A program made the position numbers and the translations under genes. Below are positions 16,927 through 25,375 of a stretch of DNA of 41,388 bases, in pieces. The stretch is taken from positions 1-41,388 of the forward strand of contig MUCU01000068.1 of NCBI GenBank assembly GCA_002817055.1, given 5' to 3'. The DNA is from SAR202 cluster bacterium Io17-Chloro-G7 (GTDB lineage: Bacteria > Chloroflexota > Dehalococcoidia > UBA3495). The first letter of the stretch is position 1. Each line of letters starts with the position of its first letter. A model generated the notes under the pieces. That model made no database searches and was not told where the DNA came from. It saw only the letters and a list, made by a program, of their open reading frames with translations.

Positions 16927-18219
16927 ATGGCGCAACGCACACCTCAAGAACGACAGTTGCTGGACAAAGCAGCTCAATACTTCCCAGGTGGGAATAACGG
17001 GAACATCGGATTCAGCGACGGCCTGAATTTCCTTGTCCGTGAAGGCCGAGGCTCCCACATCTGGGACGTGAGCGGTAACGAATACGTTGACTGGCTAATG
17101 GGCGCCGGCCCCATGGTGCTGGGCCACGCCCACCCGGCGGTAACCGAGGCCGTCATAAAAGCGGTGGAGCAAGGTAGTACCTTCTTTGCTGACAGCGAAA
17201 AGGCTGTGCTACTGGCCGAAGAACTGGTCAAAGCGGTTCCCTGCGCCGACCAGGTGCGTTTCACCACCAGCGGCACCGACGCATGCTTTCAGGCGATGCG
17301 GGCCGCTAGAGCCTACCGCGGTAGAGAAAAGATCCTCAAGTTCGAAGGCGGCTACCACGGCAGCAGCGACTATGCCCAGATGAGCGTAACCCCGTCAGCG
17401 CGGGAGGAGTTCCCTCGTTCCGAGGCCAACAATGCTGGCATACCCCACGCCATTCAAGAATTGATGCTGGTCGCCCCGTTCAACGACCTGGAAACCACAA
17501 CCGCAATTATTGAAGCGCATCACGATGAGTTGGCTGGAGTGATCGTGGAGCCTCTACAGCGAGTACTTGCTCCCCAACTGGGATTCTTGAAAGGCTTGCG
17601 AGAAGTGACCGCCCACTACGGCATACCGTTGATCTTCGACGAAGTGGTAACCGGCTTCCGCCTAGCCTACGGGGGTGCCCAAGAGTTTTACGACGTGGTG
17701 CCCGACATGTGCACCTTGGGGAAGATCATGGGCGGAGGGTATCCTCTTGCCGCGCTTTTGGGCCGGACCGAATTTATGGACGTTTACGATAGATCAACCG
17801 CGGAACCGGACCGCTTTGTCAACCAGATTGGAACGCTAAATGGCAACCCAATCGCCTGCGCCGCCGGATTGGCCTCCCTGGCCGAGTTGAGAAAGGAAGG
17901 AGCGTATGACCGTCTGAAGGAAGTTGGCGGTCGGTTGCGCCAAGCCTTGAAGGATATCTGCAAGGAGAATGATATCCCAGTCCAAATGTGCGGTGAAGAC
18001 GCCATTTTCGACATTTATTTCATCGACCGCCCTGTGGTCAACTATCGTGATACTCTCTTGGCCGACTCGGGAATGATCGCCCGGTTCAACACCGGACTGC
18101 TGGAGAGGGGCATACTGAAGGGCGTGCCAAAGTTCTACCCGTCCATCGTCCACACGGATGAAGACGTTGATAGGACGATTCGAGCCTTCGAGGAAGTAAT
18201 CCCTGGGATCAAGAACTAG
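16927..18219 (+). CDS. Class III aminotransferase, GSA-aminomutase-like
   Basis: 430-residue PLP enzyme of fold type I. Visible are the PLP phosphate-binding TTSGTDACFQAMRAARAYRGR, the FEGGYHGSSD block, Asp238 in LIFDEVVTGFRLAYGG and the Schiff-base Lys266 in CTLGKIMGGGYPLAALLGR. Overall it resembles glutamate-1-semialdehyde 2,1-aminomutase, but homologues outside haem synthesis are common. No other haem genes are nearby, so hemL is not assigned. ATG 16927 has GGGAG 6 nt upstream; an upstream in-frame extension to 16855 overlaps the promoter. Confidence 0.88.
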   Translation: MAQRTPQERQLLDKAAQYFPGGNNGNIGFSDGLNFLVREGRGSHIWDVSGNEYVDWLMGAGPMVLGHAHPAVTEAVIKAVEQGSTFFADSEKAVLLAEELVKAVPCADQVRFTTSGTDACFQAMRAARAYRGREKILKFEGGYHGSSDYAQMSVTPSAREEFPRSEANNAGIPHAIQELMLVAPFNDLETTTAIIEAHHDELAGVIVEPLQRVLAPQLGFLKGLREVTAHYGIPLIFDEVVTGFRLAYGGAQEFYDVVPDMCTLGKIMGGGYPLAALLGRTEFMDVYDRSTAEPDRFVNQIGTLNGNPIACAAGLASLAELRKEGAYDRLKEVGGRLRQALKDICKENDIPVQMCGEDAIFDIYFIDRPVVNYRDTLLADSGMIARFNTGLLERGILKGVPKFYPSIVHTDEDVDRTIRAFEEVIPGIKN

Positions 18220-18234
18220 GTTCTTTAGGAAGGG

Positions 18235-18272
18235 TTAGGGGAACCCTTTCTTGCAAGAAAGGGTTCCCCTAA
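18235..18272. repeat. Perfect 38-bp palindrome between convergent genes
   Basis: The half-site TTAGGGGAACCCTTTCTTG (18235-18253) is followed without spacer by its exact reverse complement (18254-18272). It lies between the convergent aminotransferase and the HdrB-like gene. It may act as a bidirectional terminator (no T tract) or be a mobile palindromic repeat; the CCCTTT...AAAGGG core recalls the elements in rdgB. Confidence 0.9.
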
Positions 18273-18308
18273 GAACTCGTATCTTTGATTTGCTACGGTC
18301 CGGGAAAC

Positions 18309-19190
18309 TTAGCCCGCCCCAACCTTCACCGTCAGCGCTTTGGTGCTCATAATATGCTTCTGAAGTCCCAACTCCTGGCGGCTTATACCCATGGCCAAGC
18401 CGATTGCTTGCGGGAGATGCAAAATGGGCATCTCGATCTTCCGGTTTGCTTGAGCTTGGGCTTTCGGTTGGTAGCCATCCAGGTTCAGGTGGCACAGAGG
18501 GCAAGGCGTAATCATTGCATCGGCCCCCAAGTCTTTGACGTCGGAGGTATGCTTGGCGACCATGGCCACTGAGTTGGTTTCGTTGATGGTTAGGATGGGA
18601 AACCCGCAGCAGCGGGTCTTGCCGCTGAAATCCACCACCGTAGCCCCCAAGGTCTCTATGACCTGCTCTAATGCCGTCAGCCGCTCGGGGTGATCCGCCA
18701 TGTCCAAGGCGTCGGTTGGCCTGACCAAATAGCACCCGTAAAACGGGGCCATTCTGATTCCAGCCAAGGGACGGGTAATTAATTCCGTCAGCTTTTCCAG
18801 ACCCACGTCTTCGATCATTACCCACAAAAGGTGCTTCGGGTCGGCAGTTCCTTTATACTCCAAGCCTTCTTCGGCCAACTCCTTATTGACCCTAGCCAGA
18901 TATTCCGGGTCCTTCCTCATCCGGAAATTTGCTTGGCTCATCACCCCTTGGCAGGTGCTGCAAATGGTCATTATCTGCAGACCCAAGTCTTCCGCCATAG
19001 CGAAGGTACGAGCGTTCAGTGTATCGCCCAAGAATTCGTTTTTCTCTTGGAGCACCCCGGCCCCGGTGCAGGAAGCCCCCGGCATTTCTTGCAACTCGAT
19101 GCCCAACCGCTGGCAAATCAATTTGGCGGCTTGATACAACTCGGGGCAGCCGCCCCTAGACACACATCCGGGAAAGAAAGCGTACTTCAA
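18309..19190 (-). CDS. HdrB-like CCG subunit of class E-type succinate dehydrogenase/fumarate reductase
   Basis: 293 residues with two cysteine-rich CCG-type repeats. The first comprises FFPGCVSRGGC, GASCTGAG and CSTCQG. The second comprises APFYGCYLVRP, TRCCGFP and PCPLCH. This is the heterodisulfide reductase subunit B fold. It is used as the membrane-associated subunit in class E SQR/QFR enzymes, where it replaces the haem-bearing SdhC/D anchors. TTG start with GGAGGA upstream. It is last in the order sdhA-sdhB-this gene, which fits that role. The name SdhE for this subunit should not be confused with the flavinylation factor. No transmembrane helices are evident. Confidence 0.85.
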   Translation of the reverse strand: MKYAFFPGCVSRGGCPELYQAAKLICQRLGIELQEMPGASCTGAGVLQEKNEFLGDTLNARTFAMAEDLGLQIMTICSTCQGVMSQANFRMRKDPEYLARVNKELAEEGLEYKGTADPKHLLWVMIEDVGLEKLTELITRPLAGIRMAPFYGCYLVRPTDALDMADHPERLTALEQVIETLGATVVDFSGKTRCCGFPILTINETNSVAMVAKHTSDVKDLGADAMITPCPLCHLNLDGYQPKAQAQANRKIEMPILHLPQAIGLAMGISRQELGLQKHIMSTKALTVKVGAG

Positions 19191-19280
19191 ACGTATCCTC
19201 CAGACTGACGGGGACCTACCATAATGGCTAGGTCCCGATTAATTTCACCAGCTTATTCCACCGGCCCAATAACCAGCTGA

Positions 19281-20252
19281 CTAATCTAAAGGCGGGTCTT
19301 CGAGTTTCTTAACCAGCTTCCTAACGTTCTGGACGTTTTCGATGTTGTGATGAATCAGCGGCGGCATTTTGCCGTGGGTGAGCGCCCTCAAGCCAACCGG
19401 GAGGAAACTCATCAACCCGGGCAGGTTGGTAATGCCCACGGTTTTCACCGGCAAGAGAGCTTCGTTTAACGAACCGCTGTGTCCAACGATCTCGACGAAA
19501 GCCTCGGCGTGGCGAGCGCCATTGCTGTTGTTTAAACCGGCGCTCATGGCTTGGTCTCGCAGGGCCATGATGCGGCCCATCGGGTCGACGCCTTTAGGGC
19601 AAGCTGCCACGCACTCGCCGCAACGGGTGCAGTCCCACATGCCCGTGGATTCGACCAGTTGCTCCAGCCGCTCATGGGACACGCCGTTGGAGTCCCCATC
19701 CCTGGGGTCGGCGGTAAACCGGTAAGCCTTGGCCAAAGCGGCCGGGCCTAGAAATGTCGGGTCCACCTCCAAAACCGTACAGTCGGAGACACAGGAGCCG
19801 CACATAATACATGCCGTCACCGAAGAGAGATGAAGCATCGAATCATTGGATGCAATGTACTCCTCTTCGGGTAGCTGCCCTTGGGGCTGAAGGTAGGGTT
19901 CCACCTGTCTGATTTTGTCCCAGAAAAGATTAAAGTCCACCACCAAGTCTTTAATCACAGGCATCACGCCCGCTGGCTCGATGACTATTGTGTTGTCGCC
20001 GTCAGTTACATTGGCCGCTTGGGTTTTACAAGCAAGACCGGCGTGACCGTTAATCCGCATTGCGCAGGATCCGCAGATTGAACTGCGGCAAGAGCAGCGC
20101 AGGCTCAGTGTACCGTCTTGCTCTTCCCGAATTTTGATCAGCGCATCCAGGACGGTAGCGTTGCCATCCAGTGCTACGGGGAATTCCTGCCAGTATGATT
20201 CCGGATTTTCCGCCTCAGGGTCATATCTGCGAATGCGAACCGTAACATCCAT
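19281..20252 (-). CDS. sdhB: Succinate dehydrogenase/fumarate reductase iron-sulfur subunit
   Basis: 323 residues, longer than the ~240 of classical SdhB because of a C-terminal extension of about 80 residues. The [2Fe-2S] ligands C55, C60, C63 and C75 sit in SCRSSICGSC and LAC. Two further clusters follow: CIMCGSCVSDC (C148, C151, C154, C158) and CTRCGECVAACPKG (C208, C211, C214, C218). The last motif has four cysteines where classical SdhB has three (a [3Fe-4S] site). This suggests two [4Fe-4S] clusters, as known for class E enzymes. It passes electrons from the SdhA flavin to the HdrB-like subunit. Confidence 0.94.
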   Translation of the reverse strand: MDVTVRIRRYDPEAENPESYWQEFPVALDGNATVLDALIKIREEQDGTLSLRCSCRSSICGSCAMRINGHAGLACKTQAANVTDGDNTIVIEPAGVMPVIKDLVVDFNLFWDKIRQVEPYLQPQGQLPEEEYIASNDSMLHLSSVTACIMCGSCVSDCTVLEVDPTFLGPAALAKAYRFTADPRDGDSNGVSHERLEQLVESTGMWDCTRCGECVAACPKGVDPMGRIMALRDQAMSAGLNNSNGARHAEAFVEIVGHSGSLNEALLPVKTVGITNLPGLMSFLPVGLRALTHGKMPPLIHHNIENVQNVRKLVKKLEDPPLD

Positions 20253-20322
20253 AAATTAAAGTTTCCTCTTTTCAAGCATCCGTTCTTTTGGGCATCCATA
20301 TGGTAACGGATACAGGAGTAGA

Positions 20323-22002
20323 TTAGTACTTCCTTTCTTCAGGCGCCCACTTGGTTACGGAAACCGGAAGGTATGAAATGTCCGGTCCCACTTCCCCTTT
20401 GGTTACCACCACGTGCTTCATCCAGTTCTCATCATCACGGTTGGGAAAATCGGTGCGGGCTTGAGCGCCGCGGCTGTCCTTCCGGTCCAATGCGCTTACC
20501 GTAACAGCACTAGCACAGTCCATCATGAAGCCCAACTCCAGGGAGAAAACCAGGTCGGTATTAAATATGCGCCCCTTGTTGTCCACGGGCACGGTGACAT
20601 AACGCTTTTCCAAGCCCTCCAAATCCCGCAATGTCTCCTGCATACCGGATTCGTTACGGTATACAGCCAGGTTGTTATTCAAGGACTGGCCCATATCCAA
20701 TCGGATAGCGCCGACCCGGTCGCCGTTTTGCGGGCGGTCAAGGATGCCTTGCAGGCGATCCTGCTCTTTCCTTACCACTGCGTCAACGTCGAACTCCACA
20801 TAGTCCAAGTCCCGGGCCGTGGCAGCCGCGTGATTCCCTGAGCGCTCTCCAAACACGATGGTGTCCAAGAGAGAATTAGCCCCCAATCGGTTGCCGCCAT
20901 GTACGCTTACGCAGGCGCACTCACCAGCAGCGTAGACGCCGGGCAGGTTGGTTTGCCCGTCTACGTCGGTCTTAATACCGCCCATAATGTAGTGCATTCC
21001 CGGGCGGATGGGCACCGGTTCTTTAATCATATCCACACCGATCAGGTCTATGCCGATCTCCCTAATCTGGCTCAGCTTCTCCATGATCAGGCTCTCGCCC
21101 AAGTGACGGCAGTCCAAGAACATGCAACCGTTCGTTCCGTTCCCGGCGTTAATCTCAGTCTGCTCCGCTCTGGACACAACGTCTCTGGAAGCCAACTCCA
21201 TCATGTTGGGAGCGTACTTCTCCATGAACCTATCGCCGTTTTTATCCAGCAGGTAGGCCCCTTCGCCCCTAGCCGCTTCGGAAATCAAGACTCCGCTGCC
21301 CATCAACGTTGTTGGATGATACTGGACCATCTCCATATCCATCAGCCGCGCGCCAGCATTGTAGGCCAACGCCATGCCATCTCCGGTAACAATCAAAGCG
21401 TTGGTGCTGGGCTCAAAGGTTCTCCCCAGACCACCTGTAGCGAAGATAATTGTCTTGGCCCTAATGGCGAAAACCTGGCCGGTGCGTATTTCCAGAGCGG
21501 TCACTCCACAGACCTGACCGTCTTCTCTTATGAGCGCGGTAACAAACCACTCTTCGTAGCTGCGGATACCCGACTTTATCAGTTGTTCGAACATTACGTG
21601 GAGCAATGCCTGGCCGGTGAAGTCGCCGACGAAGAAGGTCCTGGCGCGCCGCTGGCCACCAAAGGCCCGCGTGCCCAGTTTACCCTCATCGTCCCGGTTG
21701 AAGGTCACGCCCATGTGCTCCATATCAATCAGGGAGCGGCCCGCCGACCGGCACATTACTTCGATTGCGTCTTGATCCCCGAGGAAATCGCTGCCCTTCA
21801 CGGTGTCGTAGGCGTGGTCCTCCCAGTCGTCTCCTCGGTCGGTCAGTGCGGCGTTGATGCCGCCTTGCGCTGCGTTGGAGTGGCTCCTGACCGGGTGCAC
21901 CTTGCTAATAATTGCTGTGTTGGCGCCGTTGGCATTGGCGGCGATGGCCGCTCGCATGCCAGCTAATCCGGCACCGATGATAAGAACGTCATGCTCCAGC
22001 AT
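20323..22002 (-). CDS. sdhA: Succinate dehydrogenase/fumarate reductase flavoprotein subunit
   Basis: 559 residues. It oxidises succinate to fumarate (or the reverse) with covalent FAD. The N-terminal FAD-binding motif is DVLIIGAGLAGMRAA. His41 in PVRSHSNAAQGGI is the expected flavinylation site. Also visible are RTFFVGDFTGQALLH, the catalytic-region MDMEMVQYHPTTL, SEAARGEGAYL, and C-terminal LPGVYAAGECACVSVHGGNRLGANSLLD. GGAGG lies upstream of the ATG. First gene of the sdhA-sdhB-CCG set. Confidence 0.95.
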   Translation of the reverse strand: MLEHDVLIIGAGLAGMRAAIAANANGANTAIISKVHPVRSHSNAAQGGINAALTDRGDDWEDHAYDTVKGSDFLGDQDAIEVMCRSAGRSLIDMEHMGVTFNRDDEGKLGTRAFGGQRRARTFFVGDFTGQALLHVMFEQLIKSGIRSYEEWFVTALIREDGQVCGVTALEIRTGQVFAIRAKTIIFATGGLGRTFEPSTNALIVTGDGMALAYNAGARLMDMEMVQYHPTTLMGSGVLISEAARGEGAYLLDKNGDRFMEKYAPNMMELASRDVVSRAEQTEINAGNGTNGCMFLDCRHLGESLIMEKLSQIREIGIDLIGVDMIKEPVPIRPGMHYIMGGIKTDVDGQTNLPGVYAAGECACVSVHGGNRLGANSLLDTIVFGERSGNHAAATARDLDYVEFDVDAVVRKEQDRLQGILDRPQNGDRVGAIRLDMGQSLNNNLAVYRNESGMQETLRDLEGLEKRYVTVPVDNKGRIFNTDLVFSLELGFMMDCASAVTVSALDRKDSRGAQARTDFPNRDDENWMKHVVVTKGEVGPDISYLPVSVTKWAPEERKY

Positions 22003-22188
22003 GGGTGGTTATTCCTCCAGCCTTGCCGATTGTATCCCGCCGAATATAGTTTGATCTCGCCCGGTGCCATTCGGCATCCGGTTTGAATGACAATTTTGAT
22101 GTTTAGGACCTAGTCCAACTTCTCCAAGAACGTACCAATTATGTCGAAACCAGTATATCCCAAAATAAGAGCCTCCACCTCTCCAGGC

Positions 22189-22204
22189 CAGGCTCGAGAG
22201 CCTG
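22189..22204 (-). terminator. Short hairpin between Nudix gene and sdhA
   Basis: CAGGCTC and GAGCCTG are perfect 7-bp arms 2 nt apart (effectively a 6-bp stem with a tetraloop), about 30 nt after the Nudix stop on the minus strand. No T tract follows directly, so its use as a terminator is uncertain. No other element was recognised in the 22003-22232 gap. Confidence 0.35.
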
Positions 22205-22232
22205 TAAGCCACAGCAATATTGGGCCAGCCGG

Positions 22233-22796
22233 CTAGGGCTTGGCCCGCATGGCAAGCAGCAGAGCGGCTATGCTCTTCACGTCTTGAATTTCCCCGCTCT
22301 GGATCAAGCTTGGAATTGTGTCCAAAGGCACGGTCAGCACGGAAATTTGCTCGTCGTCATCCGCAGACAGCTTTGAGGGGCTCAAATCCGTGGCCAAGTA
22401 AGCGTACATGAACTCGGTGCACCAACCAGGAGCCAGCCAAAAGCTGGACAATAGTTCCAGGTTCCCGGCCGTGTAGCCAATCTCTTCCTTGAGTTCCCGG
22501 ATGGTTGCTTCCGCGGGGTCTTCGCCATCCTCAATACCGCCAGCCACAATCTCCAGCAGTTCGGACTCGGTGGGCTTGCGATATTGCTTAACCATCAGCA
22601 CATTGCCCTGACCGTCAAAGGGCACTGCGCATATCGACTCCGAGTGCTCGGCAATCTCCCTGGTGGTCAAGATACCGTTGGGCATACGCACTTTATCGAC
22701 CCTAAGATTGAGCATTCTCCCGCGAAACATCATCTCGCTGGAAACCGTTACTTCCTCATTGGATTTCTCTTCGGGCGCTGAACTAGATTCCACCAC
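22233..22796 (-). CDS. Nudix hydrolase, ADP-ribose pyrophosphatase-like
   Basis: 187 residues. The Nudix box is complete: GIEDGEDPAEATIRELKEEIGY (G-x5-E-x7-REUxEExGU), preceded by LMVKQYRKPTESELLEIVAGG. This context is typical of ADP-ribose or sugar-nucleotide pyrophosphatases. GTG start with GAGGTAA about 9 nt upstream. It lies 14 bp after nadK and is probably cotranscribed, which suggests a link to NAD(P)/ADP-ribose turnover. Substrate inferred only. Confidence 0.88.
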   Translation of the reverse strand: MVESSSAPEEKSNEEVTVSSEMMFRGRMLNLRVDKVRMPNGILTTREIAEHSESICAVPFDGQGNVLMVKQYRKPTESELLEIVAGGIEDGEDPAEATIRELKEEIGYTAGNLELLSSFWLAPGWCTEFMYAYLATDLSPSKLSADDDEQISVLTVPLDTIPSLIQSGEIQDVKSIAALLLAMRAKP

Positions 22797-22810
22797 TTTT
22801 GCTGCTTACC

Positions 22811-23659
22811 TCACTGTCCTCGGATACTCACGCCCAACCTTCGGGTCAGGGTGGCGTAGTAGTGGCTGGGAGGGTTGGCCCGCAAAAACCTAGCCCGGTA
22901 CGGGCTCTGTTTCACCATCACCCTGTCTCCCGGCTCCATTGGAAAGTCTACGTAACCGTCGATACTCAACGTTGCGTCTTGGTATCCTTCAAGGCTTAAT
23001 TCAACATTTACTTCGGCAGATAAAACCAGCGCTGCGGTCAAGCCCATGTGGGCGGCCACTGGTTTGAGCACCAGAGAATCCGAGGCAATGTCTAAGATCG
23101 GCCCACCAACTGCCAGATTGTAGCCGGTGGTGCCCGTAGCGGTTGAGAGTATGACGGCGTCGGCCCGAAATGTCGTCAATTGGGCCCCGTCGATGTATCC
23201 GGTAATCGTGACCACCCGCGATACCGCCCCCCGTGCCAGCACAACGTCGTTCAGAGCGTGGCAAGGAACACCTACCTCAGAGTCGCTACCATGTGCTTTG
23301 ACCAGGGTTGCTTGGATCATGAAGCGCTCTTCCACCCGGCATTCGCTGTTTATGTACAAAGGCAGTTTCTCCAAGGCCTCATGCACTTGGAGTTCGGTCA
23401 TGAATCCCAGGCGCCCCATGTTGATGCCCACCACCGGAATACGGTTAGGAGCCGTCAGTTGCGCCGCCCGCAGGATTGTCCCGTCGCCGCCTACGGTTAT
23501 CACCAATTTCGTGTTTTCGGCCCGGTCCTGAAACTTTTCCAGGTTTTCGGCGGGCGAAATCCAGCTATCTTCGGGCAAGGGCAATTGGTGCAAAATGGTC
23601 GTGCCCAAATCCAAAGCTTCGGGTATCCGGGCGTTGTATATGATGCCTACGCTATTCAT
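22811..23659 (-). CDS. nadK: NAD kinase
   Basis: 282-residue ATP-dependent phosphorylation of NAD to NADP. The signature VITVGGDGTILRAAQL is followed by PVVGINMGRLGFMTEL, ALNDVVLARG (the NE/D motif region), TATGTTGYNLAVGGPI and a C-terminal LSIDGYVDFPMEPGDRV. NADP supply fits the NADP-type isocitrate dehydrogenase in this window. ATG 23659 lacks a strong SD and is preceded by a GCTRATAGCTRA repeat. Confidence 0.95.
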   Translation of the reverse strand: MNSVGIIYNARIPEALDLGTTILHQLPLPEDSWISPAENLEKFQDRAENTKLVITVGGDGTILRAAQLTAPNRIPVVGINMGRLGFMTELQVHEALEKLPLYINSECRVEERFMIQATLVKAHGSDSEVGVPCHALNDVVLARGAVSRVVTITGYIDGAQLTTFRADAVILSTATGTTGYNLAVGGPILDIASDSLVLKPVAAHMGLTAALVLSAEVNVELSLEGYQDATLSIDGYVDFPMEPGDRVMVKQSPYRARFLRANPPSHYYATLTRRLGVSIRGQ

Positions 23660-23667
23660 GTTTCTTT

Positions 23668-23680
23668 CAGCTATTAGCTT
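23668..23680. repeat. GCTRATAGCTRA-type repeat upstream of nadK
   Basis: On the minus strand AAGCTAATAGCTG ends 8 nt before the nadK start. Related copies sit at 26922, 29309 and 33632, also just upstream of minus-strand starts. The 23660-23842 gap also has a TATAAT on the minus strand (23752-23757), a possible nadK -10. Confidence 0.55.
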
Positions 23681-23842
23681 TCAAGCCGTAAACAATCAGC
23701 TTATCGGTTGGAGAGCCGAGCCAGTCTAGCACCAGCCTTAAATCAGTGTCAATTATAACCACCCGAATGCCTCTCGGCCTTAGGGAGATTGTGGTTAGAG
23801 ACTAATCAACCAAGGCCTACATCCGATCGCTCTGCTCCCACC

Positions 23843-25372
23843 TTACGGCGTCAACGGCCCCACGGCAATCTTCGATAGGTCTAGAACGAAACCAGGGGCG
23901 ATCCCTATAAAAAGCATGGCAGCTCCGGCAATGCCCAAGGCAGCCCAGGACGCTGGTGGCGCCGAAATCCGCTCCTCGGTCGTTGATGGCTGAAGGAACA
24001 TTACCCGAATTATTCGAATGTAGTAATAAGCCGATACGACACTACTAATGACACCGACGATGGCCAGCCAGACCAGATCAGCGTTTACCGCAGCTGTAAA
24101 TATGTACAGCTTGCCGATAAAGATGCTGGTGGGCGGCACGCCGATCAGCGCTGCCAAGGCCAGGGCCAGTATTGCCGCCAAAAGTGGCGACCGGCGGGCA
24201 ATTCCGGCGTAGTCCTCTATGCGGTCGCTGCCGATACGATTGCCAATGGCGATGATAGCGAAGAACGCCGTCAGGTTGGCAGCGGCGTAGGCGCCCAAAT
24301 AGAAAAGCACACTATCCGGGCCAACGGATAGAAATCCGGGGATGTTCCCGTCCGCTCCGGTAGCCTTAACTCCTGCGGCCATCCCCACCAGAATATACCC
24401 AGCGTGGGCGATGGTGCTGTAACCGAACAATCGACGGATATTGGTCTGGCCAATGGCCACCAGATTGCCAATTATCATTGACGCCGCTGCCAATGCGGCG
24501 AACAGACCGGCCCAATCCAGGCTGACGTCGAAAAATCCAGAGAAGAACACCCGCAGCAATATGGCAAAGGCGGCCGCCTTGCTGGCCACCGACAAGAAAG
24601 CGATCACCGGCGTGGGGCCGCCTTCATAAACGTCCGGGACCCACATTTGGAAAGGCGCCGAGGATACCTTGAAGCCGAAACCCACCATCAAAAGCACAAC
24701 GCCCACCAGCAATGCATAGTTGCCGAAGGGAATATCTCCTGACACATTACCCACGCTGGCCGCTATGTCCGATAGAGTCGTGGTGCCGGTGAACCCGTAT
24801 ATCAGAGCCATTCCATAGAGCATCAGGGCAGAGCTGATGGCTCCGACCATCAGGAATTTCATGCCTGCTTCGCTGGACTTGGCAGTGTTCATGAAGGCCG
24901 ACAGGGCAACCAGGGGCATGGTGCTAAGTTCAACGGCAATGTAGATAGTTATCAACTCGGTTGCTGCGGCCAACAGCATCATTCCCGTGGCGGAAAACAG
25001 TATCAGCCCATAGTACTCACCTTGGTAGCGGTCCATCTGCCGTACGTAATCCGTCGAAGCCATGATTACCAGACCGGCCGCCGCCAATACTAGGAAGTTG
25101 AAGAACAATGCGAACCGGTCGACGGACAGGCTATTCAACAGAATGCTGGGGTCGCTGGCAGAGAGTAGTTCCGACCCTTTGACCAGGTTAAGAGAATCAT
25201 CCAGATCGAAGGCTTGAAACACGCTTAGGGTAAGGGGCGCTATCAGGCCCAGGAAAGCGAATATCGGCAGAAGCCCTTTCCGCGGTACTATCAGGTCCAA
25301 CAGGATGACCAAAAGCGCAGCACCAACCATGCCCAGGTAGGGGGATATCACATATAAGTCGTGGGCGGACAT
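23843..25372 (-). CDS. nuoN: NADH-quinone oxidoreductase subunit N
   Basis: 509-residue antiporter-like membrane subunit of complex I that contributes to proton pumping. It is almost entirely hydrophobic spans. Conserved blocks include IYIAVELSTMPLVALSAF (the glutamate in TM5), FGFKVSSAPFQMWVPDVYEGGPTPVIAFLS (the lysine in TM7) and FGYSTIAHAGYILVGMA. It starts 3 nt after the nuoM stop. Last nuo gene in the operon. Confidence 0.95.
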   Translation of the reverse strand: MSAHDLYVISPYLGMVGAALLVILLDLIVPRKGLLPIFAFLGLIAPLTLSVFQAFDLDDSLNLVKGSELLSASDPSILLNSLSVDRFALFFNFLVLAAAGLVIMASTDYVRQMDRYQGEYYGLILFSATGMMLLAAATELITIYIAVELSTMPLVALSAFMNTAKSSEAGMKFLMVGAISSALMLYGMALIYGFTGTTTLSDIAASVGNVSGDIPFGNYALLVGVVLLMVGFGFKVSSAPFQMWVPDVYEGGPTPVIAFLSVASKAAAFAILLRVFFSGFFDVSLDWAGLFAALAAASMIIGNLVAIGQTNIRRLFGYSTIAHAGYILVGMAAGVKATGADGNIPGFLSVGPDSVLFYLGAYAAANLTAFFAIIAIGNRIGSDRIEDYAGIARRSPLLAAILALALAALIGVPPTSIFIGKLYIFTAAVNADLVWLAIVGVISSVVSAYYYIRIIRVMFLQPSTTEERISAPPASWAALGIAGAAMLFIGIAPGFVLDLSKIAVGPLTP

Positions 25373-25375
25373 AGC

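Noticed and set aside
20899..21966. Long open frame (355 codons) on the plus strand opposite sdhA
   Set aside because: It lies wholly antisense to a certain sdhA. The translation has no family motif and arises from codon bias of the real gene.
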